A DNA stretch of 6,020 nt from Methanoregula sp. (GTDB taxonomy: Archaea > Halobacteriota > Methanomicrobia > Methanomicrobiales > Methanospirillaceae). Positions 1-4,857 of this stretch are shown here, in pieces. Every line of letters begins with the position of its first letter. Within the stretch, counting starts at the first letter, position 1. The position numbers and the translations under genes are program-made. The notes below the pieces were generated by a model, which made no database searches, had not been told where the DNA came from, and saw only the letters and a list, made by a program, of their open reading frames with translations. Location: positions 1 through 6,020 of the forward strand of contig PMKW01000112.1 of assembly GCA_003157895.1 (NCBI GenBank), read 5' to 3'.

Positions 1-1
1 T

Positions 2-817
2 TCCCCGGGGGGGTCGCTCTCACCCTTCGAGGTGCCTGCCCGCCACCACGATGGCCATAACCTGGTCCTTGAGATCCGCCCGTCCCGGACCGGCATGGAC
101 GGGAAGCGGGGAGGGTTCCGGGGGATGGCTGTTGATATCACCGAACGCAGGAGGGATGAAGACGCATTACGGGAGGCCAGCAAAAAGCTCAACCTCCTCT
201 CCGGCATCACCCGCCATGACATCATGAACAAGCTCATGGCCCTCGACGGTTATGTCGCGCTGCTCCGCAACAAAATTCCCGATCCTTCCGATAACCAGTA
301 TTTCTCCGGCATCACTGCGGCAAGCTGCCAGATCGCGAACCTGATCCAGTTCACGAAAGAATACGAGAAGGTCGGCGTGCATGCTCCGGCATGGCAGGAT
401 ATCCATGCCCTTGTGGATGCTGCGGGCAGGGACACTGTACCCGGGAAGATCATGCTGATTAACGATCTTCCGGCGGGCACGGAAGTATACGCCGATCCGT
501 TGATCGCCAAGGTCTTTTTCAACCTGATAGACAATGCCCAGCGCCACGGTGGCAGGATCACGACACTCCGGTTCTCATGTGAGGAACGGGACGGGGTCCG
601 GGTCATTGTCTGTGAAGATGATGGCGACGGGGTTCCTGCTGATGAGAAGGAGCGGATCTTCAGACGCGGGTTCGGGAAGAACACCGGTTTTGGCCTGGCC
701 CTTTCCCGGGAGATCCTCGACATCACGGGTATCACGATCAAAGAGACCGGGGAAGCTGGCACCGGGGCGCGGTTCGAGATCACGGTACCGAAGGGCCAGT
801 ACCGGTCCGCGTTATAA
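2..817 (+). CDS. PAS-domain sensor histidine kinase, C-terminal part (5' truncated by window)
   Basis: The reading frame is open from the first bases, so the gene starts upstream of the window. I number residues from the GTG at position 32, which is only an internal codon. Residues 1-40 are the end of a PAS/PAC sensor domain (the GMAVDITERR motif) and run into a helical linker. The H-box is ITRHDIMNKL with the phospho-acceptor His62, a form common in methanogen kinases. The HATPase domain follows: N-box NLIDNAQRHG (164-173), G1 box DDGDG (196-200) and G2 box GFGLA (219-223), ending near residue 253. All catalytic motifs look intact, so it should autophosphorylate on His62 and pass the phosphate to a response regulator. 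No receiver domain is present and no regulator gene is visible here. No membrane segment is seen in the part present; the sensed signal lies in the missing N-terminus. It ends in TAA followed by a T8 tract. Confidence 0.93.
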   Translation, partial: SPGGSLSPFEVPARHHDGHNLVLEIRPSRTGMDGKRGGFRGMAVDITERRRDEDALREASKKLNLLSGITRHDIMNKLMALDGYVALLRNKIPDPSDNQYFSGITAASCQIANLIQFTKEYEKVGVHAPAWQDIHALVDAAGRDTVPGKIMLINDLPAGTEVYADPLIAKVFFNLIDNAQRHGGRITTLRFSCEERDGVRVIVCEDDGDGVPADEKERIFRRGFGKNTGFGLALSREILDITGITIKETGEAGTGARFEITVPKGQYRSAL

Positions 818-845
818 AAATACGGCACGCAATCGGCAAACGCCC

Positions 846-853
846 TTTTTTTT
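846..853 (+). terminator. Oligo-T terminator of the histidine kinase gene
   Basis: A run of eight T lies 28 bases after the kinase stop codon. Archaeal RNA polymerase often stops at such T tracts without a strong hairpin. No stable stem precedes it. Confidence 0.45.
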
Positions 854-1126
854 GTGCGCCGGACGAGCCGATCGGGCTGCGGTCTTCCTGCGATTCCCTA
901 AGACGTTCTCCGCCGGCATCCGCTGCCCCCTTCCCGTTCACTCTTACAGGGTAATCCTTAGGGAACGTACGGATTAAATCCCGTATTAAAACGCCAACAG
1001 AATGTGAATGCGATGATTAGCTGATTAACAGGACAATGGGGGTGTCCGAAAAATCCCGGGGTGTGTGTAAGTCCATGAATTTTGCGGGCCAGCATCAGTA
1101 GTTATTTTCTCTGATGAATTCAAAAA

Positions 1127-1174
1127 AAAAAAAAGCCAATGAGGGTATGAGGTCGAAAAAATGGGCTTTTTTTT
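1127..1174. terminator. Poly-A/poly-T hairpin, terminator-like on both strands
   Basis: Positions 1127-1137 (A8 then GCC) pair exactly with 1164-1174 (GGC then T8), an 11-bp stem with a 26-nt loop. The full A tract is 13 long (1122-1134). RNA from the plus strand would end in U8 and RNA from the minus strand in U13, so it could stop transcription in either direction. No gene lies close on either side. Confidence 0.35.
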
Positions 1175-1529
1175 CCTCCCAATTTTAAAAATTTCTGACA
1201 ATTTACCATTAACTGTATATTTCACTGACGGAAATACCCAATCAACTGTGAATGAATTAAATTCTTTGTTTTCAAATATTTATGCCTTTGAGAAAACCTA
1301 TTTCTTATAACCTGAAATCCCCATCTTGCGCCGATGCATTCCCCGTTGGGGGGATGGGGCGCATTGCGTTAGACCGTGTTAGGTTACAGGTAATACGTCG
1401 TTATCGCAACCATGGGATGCCATAGCGGCAGGGGTGACGCTCCCGAGAGTGTCAAAATTAATATCAAAATGATTTCTCCAGAGCAAAAATCTGGAATCGC
1501 TCTGTTTCCTTCCTCTCACTGGTCAGGTC

Positions 1530-1536
1530 AAAAAAA
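1530..1536 (-). terminator. Oligo-T terminator of the small membrane protein gene
   Basis: Seven A on the plus strand read as T7 on the minus strand, starting eight bases after the TGA stop of the membrane protein gene. This fits a simple archaeal T-tract terminator. Confidence 0.5.
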
Positions 1537-1544
1537 TTTCTTAC

Positions 1545-1844
1545 TCACTCATCCGGTATCTCGGACTCGGGGATTTCCGGGCTCTCAGGTATTGACGGGG
1601 GTGTTGTCTCTACTTTCCACCAGAAGTAAGCTATTGAGAAACCGATAAAGAGAATCAGAAGACCAAGACTAAAAACATTCTCGGTTATCTGCAGATCGAT
1701 GGGAATGCCCATCCACTTGTATTGTCTGTTTATCATTCCAATGAAGAAGGTTACGATGAGAAAAAGGATACCTCCGACAATAACCCCGAGAATTACCGAG
1801 GCTGCGATCCTCAGTGCTGTTGGTTTTGCCATGTTTTCATCCAT
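1545..1844 (-). CDS. Small two-helix membrane protein of unknown function
   Basis: It has 99 residues from the ATG at 1844, or 95 from the ATG at 1832 (MAKPTALRI). Two hydrophobic segments are clear, at about residues 12-36 and 55-75. The loop between them carries a basic patch (NRQYKW). The C-terminal tail, from about residue 78, is rich in Pro, Glu and Ser, with a repeating PESPEIPESEIP pattern, and is acidic. I do not recognise the family and assign no function. A good TATA box at 1863-1873 puts the expected transcript start almost on the ATG at 1844, which favours a leaderless message from that codon. The weak GGATG before the ATG at 1832 supports the alternative. It is transcribed alone and ends at a T7 tract. 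Strand and frame are well supported by the membrane segments, promoter and terminator together. Confidence 0.75.
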   Translation of the reverse strand: MDENMAKPTALRIAASVILGVIVGGILFLIVTFFIGMINRQYKWMGIPIDLQITENVFSLGLLILFIGFSIAYFWWKVETTPPSIPESPEIPESEIPDE

Positions 1845-1862
1845 GAAATCTCATTATACCCG

Positions 1863-1873
1863 GTTTATATTTA
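1863..1873 (-). promoter_or_regulatory. TATA box for the small membrane protein gene
   Basis: The minus strand reads TAAATATAAAC, close to the archaeal TATA consensus. Its centre lies about 25 bases before the ATG at 1844, the normal distance from TATA box to transcription start in archaea, so the message is probably leaderless or nearly so. Confidence 0.55.
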
Positions 1874-1945
1874 GCAGTTGGCATCGGGCATAAGAACCGG
1901 AGGATTTTGCAGGTATGACCGCTGTCGATTTGCACATGAATGTAT

Positions 1946-1978
1946 TTCTGATGAATTCCTCTCATCTTCCGGGTCTGA
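1946..1978 (-). repeat. Diverged copy of the kinase gene 3' end (repeat copy 1)
   Basis: This 33-bp segment matches 2095-2127 in the same orientation at 27 of 33 positions. The second copy spans the stop codon of the shikimate-kinase-like gene. Within copy 1, positions 1958-1964 and 1976-1982 (CCTCTCA and TGAGAGG) form a 7-bp stem that the other copy cannot form. Confidence 0.5.
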
Positions 1979-2038
1979 GAGGTTTATTAAAAACCCCGAA
2001 GCGGAGAACCGGAGAGGTTTCATGCGAACCCTGACGAA

Positions 2039-2071
2039 GAGAAGGGAGGCCATGCCGGCCTCCGGCTTCTC
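2039..2071. terminator. Strong hairpin downstream of the kinase operon
   Basis: GAGAAG (2039-2044) and GGAGGCC (2045-2051) pair with GGCCTCC (2057-2063) and CTTCTC (2066-2071). The result is a 13-bp stem with a 2-nt bulge and a 5-nt loop. It lies 46-78 bases beyond the kinase stop, after a minor T5 on the minus strand (2090-2094). It could be an operon terminator or an RNA-stabilising 3' structure. No long U tract follows on either strand. Confidence 0.4.
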
Positions 2072-2094
2072 ACGACCCGTCATAACCCGAAAAA

Positions 2095-2127
2095 TTCTGG
2101 TAAATTCTCCCCATCTTCAGGGTCTGA
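2095..2127 (-). repeat. Kinase gene 3' end and stop region (repeat copy 2)
   Basis: This is the partner of 1946-1978, 149 bp away in direct orientation. It holds the last three codons of the kinase, its TGA stop (2117-2119) and 22 bases beyond. The match continues past the stop, so it is not merely a shared protein motif. Confidence 0.5.
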
Positions 2128-2632
2128 CGATCTTTCGGTTTTTCAGTTCCCTGACGATCTTTTCCACAACCGTCTCAAAATCCTCGTCAGAACAATCGAT
2201 CGTTATATCGGCATACTTCTCGTACAGCGGGACCCTCCCGCTGTACATATCCCGGAGGCTCTGGCCGGCGTGCAGGACAATTCCCCGTGTCGTGATATTA
2301 CTGAGCCGTTTTTCCATCTCCTCAAAGGAGACCTTCAGGTAAACGACAACGCCGTCGCGTTTCAGGTGTTCCATTGCCCGCCTGCTGAAAACAACGCTGC
2401 CCCCCGTGGCGATAACCGCGTTGCGACCATCCAGGGACAGTATTGTTTTTTCCTCGATCTTCAGGAAAGATTCCGGCCCCTCCGTATCAATGATCTCCTG
2501 CAGGAACCGTCCTTCCTGTTCCTGTATCGCGATATCCGTATCGGTAAAATCCATTCCCAGGGTCTTTGCAAGGATAACCCCCATAGCGCTCTTCCCGGCG
2601 CCGGGCATGCCGGTGAGGACGATGTTTTTCAC
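2117..2632 (-). CDS. Shikimate-kinase-family P-loop kinase with altered substrate site
   Basis: A GTG start at 2632 gives 171 residues, the usual AroK length. It is preceded by GGAG 11 bases upstream, and the protein then begins directly at the first strand before the P-loop. A longer frame from 2680 has no ribosome site. Seen motifs: Walker A GMPGAGKS (8-15), DTD (31-33), ATGG (75-78), a lid arginine Arg116 and RVPLYEKYA (133-141). These match the ATP-binding and lid parts of shikimate kinases (PF01202). The shikimate-binding Arg of AroK (Arg58 in the M. tuberculosis enzyme, motif FRxxE) is Leu57 here (FLKIEE), and the GGG loop reads GGS. Many methanogens phosphorylate shikimate with an unrelated GHMP-type kinase. 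No aromatic-pathway gene is nearby, so the substrate is uncertain and I give no aro symbol. It is the second gene of a probable operon, 51 bases after the preceding stop. Confidence 0.85.
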   Translation of the reverse strand: MKNIVLTGMPGAGKSAMGVILAKTLGMDFTDTDIAIQEQEGRFLQEIIDTEGPESFLKIEEKTILSLDGRNAVIATGGSVVFSRRAMEHLKRDGVVVYLKVSFEEMEKRLSNITTRGIVLHAGQSLRDMYSGRVPLYEKYADITIDCSDEDFETVVEKIVRELKNRKIVRP

Positions 2633-2683
2633 AGGGGCACATTCTCCTGGAATACTTGTTACCACCGGCAGAAAAACCACCGG

Positions 2684-3379
2684 TTACCACCCCAGCAGTT
2701 CTGCCAGTGCCGGCGTGTTGTCCTGGGAAACGTTCCCGCTTCCCCGGGGTTTGACCACCAGGGTGATTGCATTTTTTAATGCAACGTTCCGCTTCTCTTT
2801 TTTCCCGATGACAAAATTCCCGTCAAACCGTTTCAGGGACCGCGCAAATGCCCTGATAATTTTTTCACGGTCGCTGAGATCGGCGGGTTTCAGGGTTGTC
2901 ATTTTCTCGAAGATGGCGAGGTCGATCAACGTCGAGGTGATCCAGTCGATCTCGCAGGTATACCCGAAGATCCACGGTATCCGCGTGCCGATGAGTGCCT
3001 GCTTGAACTTGTCGATGTTTCCCCCGATAGTGCAGGACCCGATGATCACTCCCTCGATATTCTTGTACCGGGTAACGTCCCCGATATCGGCAAGGACCGT
3101 TGTCAGGGTCACCCCGGAACAGTTGCCCATCCCCCCGATCCTCGAACTCAGCCCGTGGGCGGCGATATACAGGTATAACCGGTCTTCCCGGGTATGGGTG
3201 AGGTCGTCGAGCAGCGCGACCTTGAACCCTTCCCGCTCGTAAAAATTGGAATGGTATACCGAGAAATGTTCAACGAAATTCGCGAGCCCCATAAAGAACG
3301 GGAGGACCGAGGCCCGCCCCTGGTTGATCTCCGGTGTCCACCAGGGGGTTTCGAGGACGATGAGCGCTTTGCCGGCCAT
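2684..3379 (-). CDS. Uncharacterised protein with a caspase-like (clan CD) His/Cys layout
   Basis: This is a 231-residue soluble protein with no signal peptide or membrane segment. After an N-terminal strand (KALIVLE) and an aromatic, Pro-rich stretch, the sequence has strand-His-Gly (LYLYIAAHGLS, His75) and, about 40 residues on, strand-Ser-Cys (GVIIGSCTIGG, Cys116). This spacing and setting is the hallmark of caspase-fold peptidases, including the CHAT group, where His and Cys form the catalytic dyad. A later segment (WIFGYTCEIDW, 136-146) resembles the strand after the Cys. It recalls a family of uncharacterised proteins, possibly the one catalogued as DUF6642, but I could not verify this. 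Peptidase activity is inferred only. ATG at 3379 is the first start in frame; a weak AT-rich box at 3403-3413 would make it leaderless. It is the first gene of a unit with the P-loop kinase. Confidence 0.8.
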   Translation of the reverse strand: MAGKALIVLETPWWTPEINQGRASVLPFFMGLANFVEHFSVYHSNFYEREGFKVALLDDLTHTREDRLYLYIAAHGLSSRIGGMGNCSGVTLTTVLADIGDVTRYKNIEGVIIGSCTIGGNIDKFKQALIGTRIPWIFGYTCEIDWITSTLIDLAIFEKMTTLKPADLSDREKIIRAFARSLKRFDGNFVIGKKEKRNVALKNAITLVVKPRGSGNVSQDNTPALAELLGW

Positions 3380-3452
3380 AGTACCAGCATGGCGGGTGAA
3401 CGTAATGTAATTATCGGGAAAAATGCTCTGGAGAAATCATCTGATAGTAATT

Positions 3453-3584
3453 ATGACGCTCTTTTGGGCTCTGCCCCCGCTGCTGTGGCATCCCCCGGTT
3501 GCGATTGCACCGTATTACCTGTACACTATCGTGGAGAAATTTTCCGTCCAGGGAATGCCGGGCTCAATTGCTCAGGCATCCTGA
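3453..3584 (+). CDS. Possible 43-codon small hydrophobic protein
   Basis: ATG at 3453 opens a 43-codon frame ending in TGA at 3582-3584. The peptide starts MTLFWALPPLLWHPP and is hydrophobic and aromatic for about 26 residues, then polar, like a short single-span membrane protein. About 65% of third codon positions are G or C. There is no ribosome-binding site close to the ATG. The stop codon sits in the left arm of a 9-bp hairpin (3577-3614). I recognise no family. It may be chance. Confidence 0.22.
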   Translation: MTLFWALPPLLWHPPVAIAPYYLYTIVEKFSVQGMPGSIAQAS

Positions 3585-3614
3585 TCCTAAAAATCGAAAA
3601 TTGAAATCAGGATG
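3577..3614. terminator. 9-bp perfect inverted repeat, terminator-like
   Basis: CATCCTGAT (3577-3585) and ATCAGGATG (3606-3614) form a 9-bp stem around a 20-nt A/T-rich loop. It could end the short ORF at 3453-3584 or shield the region from read-through. No T tract follows closely. Confidence 0.3.
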
Positions 3615-3639
3615 AGGCAGACTTTGTTGCTATCCCGAC

Positions 3640-3656
3640 GGGTAGCTCAGACTGGC
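3640..3656 (+). other. tRNA-like fragment (5' half, D-arm consensus)
   Basis: GGGTAGCTCAGACTGGC resembles positions 5-20 or so of a tRNA (the GTAGCTCAG...GG signature). The rest of a tRNA is absent: no GAGC D-stem partner, anticodon arm or GTTC T-loop follows. It lies inside a CTATCC/GGATAG inverted repeat (3630-3635, 3660-3665). It may be a relic of a tRNA gene or attachment site, or chance. Confidence 0.25.
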
Positions 3657-3680
3657 TTAGGATAGACGCATGCTGTGTTC

Positions 3681-3699
3681 TTTATATATATATTTATAC
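3681..3699 (+). promoter_or_regulatory. Strong TATA box upstream of the carbonic anhydrase region
   Basis: TTTATATATATATTTATAC is the most striking TATA-like sequence of the window. A transcript would start near 3715-3720, almost 290 bases before the carbonic anhydrase start codon at 4007. It therefore drives either a long structured leader or a separate small RNA. A lesser TATA-like site, CTAAATAT, lies at 3867-3874 within the repeat. Confidence 0.45.
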
Positions 3700-3950
3700 C
3701 CAAATTAATCCCGGAGTATTTTCAGAAACACGGACAGATGTATGCAGATCACCCTTCGCCGCATTGACGGCAGAATTCCGTCATGCGTTTCTGCTGGCGG
3801 TTCTCCGCGCTGATGGGGAAAACCCCCCGGTCAAAAGTCCGGCCGGGGCGTACCATGTTTCAAGTCTAAATATCTTCTCAACTAAAATTTCCGGTCAAAT
3901 TCCCATAGCAGCACTGAGGTTCTTTGAGTCAACCACAATAGTCATAAGAG
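3700..3950 (+). ncRNA. Candidate structured leader or small RNA upstream of carbonic anhydrase
   Basis: No convincing coding sequence is seen. Folding elements lie in series: CGCAT(T)GACGG at 3760-3770 pairs with CCGTCATGCG at 3778-3787 (10 bp, one bulged T, 7-nt loop). GGGG/CCCC at 3815-3818 and 3823-3826 closes an AAAA loop. CCCCGG (3825-3830) can instead pair with CCGGGG (3843-3848), so these two structures compete. I recognise no known riboswitch class. The strong TATA box at 3681 would place the RNA start near 3715. Confidence 0.25.
3841..3881 (+). repeat. Direct repeat flanking carbonic anhydrase, upstream copy
   Basis: This 41-bp segment, beginning GGCCGGGGCGTACCA, matches 4644-4684 at 35 of 41 positions without gaps. 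Weaker similarity extends on both sides. It lies before the carbonic anhydrase gene, with the partner copy after it. Confidence 0.65.
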
Positions 3951-3951
3951 G

Positions 3952-3963
3952 AATGATATCATT
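3952..3963. promoter_or_regulatory. 12-bp perfect palindrome upstream of carbonic anhydrase
   Basis: AATGATATCATT is its own reverse complement and lies 43 bases before the preferred start codon. It may be an operator for a dimeric regulator. It overlaps the alternative ATG at 3953, which would be unusual if that start were used. Confidence 0.25.
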
Positions 3964-4006
3964 ATTTACACCTATTGACAGAATTGAAACCGAAAGGGTC
4001 GATTAT

Positions 4007-4588
4007 ATGATAGAGGAACTATTACAGGGAAATTCGCAATTCAATGAAACAGTTTTTAAGAAGAGTAAGGCCCGGTATCAGGAGCTGATGGCAGGCCAAC
4101 ATCCGAAAGTCTTCTGGATTGGTTGTTCTGATGCGAGGATCCAGACAGGACACATCACCAATGCTCCGCCTGGTTCAATGTATGTTCATCGTAATATGGG
4201 AAACATGGCTCCTAATCATGACTGGAACTTTGCATCCGTATTGGAATATGCGATAGTTCATTTGAAAGTAGAAGACATTGTGGTCTGTGGTCATTCAGAT
4301 TGTGATGCAATCAGGGGTCTCGACGAGAATCTTCAGGATTCCTATATCCCTCTCTGGCTTAACGAAGCTCGCGAGGCAAAGAACCGGGTGGATTTGTGGA
4401 TCGCACCGCCCAGAACGAAGGAAGAACTGGAAGGGCGATGGAAACAGATCGAGATAGAGAATGTTCGTCTTCAGGTTGAGCACCTGAAATCGTATCCTCT
4501 CGTTAAAAAGGCAACAGATGAAGGAAAAATTAAAATCTATGGACTTTATTACGATTTGAGTACCGGCATTTTGTCTCGAATTGTATGA
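4007..4588 (+). CDS. Beta-class carbonic anhydrase
   Basis: This zinc enzyme interconverts carbon dioxide and bicarbonate in the cytoplasm, a useful step for a methanogen handling CO2. The 193-residue product carries the family's zinc ligands Cys40 (in WIGCSDARI), His96 and Cys99 (in VVCGHSDCDAI), plus the Asp42-Arg44 catalytic pair. The strands MYVHRNMGNM and SVLEYAIVHLKVEDI are also typical. The usual CxDSR motif reads CSDAR, a mild change. I chose ATG 4007 because AAGGG lies eight bases before it and because homologues begin near MIEELLQGN. ATG 3953 would add 18 residues but has a GAGGA touching the codon. The frame is open further upstream to 3764, through the repeat, without a good start. 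Codons look richer in A/T than in the neighbouring genes, and 41-bp direct repeats flank it, suggesting acquisition or rearrangement. Confidence 0.93.
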   Translation: MIEELLQGNSQFNETVFKKSKARYQELMAGQHPKVFWIGCSDARIQTGHITNAPPGSMYVHRNMGNMAPNHDWNFASVLEYAIVHLKVEDIVVCGHSDCDAIRGLDENLQDSYIPLWLNEAREAKNRVDLWIAPPRTKEELEGRWKQIEIENVRLQVEHLKSYPLVKKATDEGKIKIYGLYYDLSTGILSRIV

Positions 4589-4643
4589 ACGGTATAAGAC
4601 CGAATATCCATAGTATATCCATTTTGAAAAGGTGGGAAAGCAC

Positions 4644-4684
4644 GGCCGGGGCATACCACTTTTTAAGTCCAAATCTCTTCTCAA
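4644..4684 (+). repeat. Direct repeat flanking carbonic anhydrase, downstream copy
   Basis: This partner of 3841-3881 (35 of 41 identical) begins 56 bases after the carbonic anhydrase stop. Beyond it, to the radical SAM gene at 4858, I see no supported gene. An 89-codon frame (4585-4854) overlaps the carbonic anhydrase stop as ATGA but looks like chance. Confidence 0.65.
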
Positions 4685-4857
4685 AAATATCTGACTGGAT
4701 TTCCGGGACATTACTGCTGCCATTTATTGTCAGAGCTCCCGGTCTGCCCCTGGTATTTCTGTGTCCTCTCTGCGGGATGGGCAGCCGTCCTGTACGAGCC
4801 GGAAACGGCAACGCAACGGGCATATCCCTGGTGGACGGGATCTGCAGGATTTGATTT

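Larger units (their letters stand above)
818..1541. other. Long intergenic region without a convincing gene
   Basis: Open frames here are short, lack good start signals and give unrecognisable peptides, so I call none. The first 150 bases are GC-rich. From about 1100 to 1320 the DNA becomes very A/T-rich, including an A13 and a T8 tract that can pair (listed separately) and TATA-like stretches near 1273-1285 and 1302-1311. Positions 1319-1363 are a GC-rich hairpin-forming patch, and 1471-1504 can form two competing hairpins. An untranslated RNA reading rightward from about 1305 is possible but unproven. Confidence 0.5.

Noticed and set aside
1108..1121. CTGATGAATTC shared with 1948-1958
   Set aside because: A shared 11-mer is expected by chance in 6 kb and nothing around it matches.
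1412..1648. 78-codon plus-strand frame
   Set aside because: It overlaps the membrane protein gene on the other strand, has no ribosome site and shows no recognisable domain.
1945..1980. Possible C/D box guide RNA (TGATGA then CTGA)
   Set aside because: The C box lacks the leading purine, the spacing to CTGA is about 20 bases, and no second C'/D' pair is found.
2406..3242. 278-codon plus-strand frame across the kinase and caspase-like genes
   Set aside because: It is the antisense shadow of two well-supported genes and its protein is Ser/Arg/Pro-rich without motifs.
3764..4006. N-terminal extension of carbonic anhydrase by up to 81 residues
   Set aside because: It would need a TTG start inside a hairpin, runs through the repeat, and has no counterpart in the enzyme family.
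4585..4854. 89-codon plus-strand frame starting at ATGA overlapping the carbonic anhydrase stop
   Set aside because: The overlap is attractive, but the peptide is unrecognisable, no ribosome site is clear, and its middle is the direct repeat copy, so it is more likely chance.
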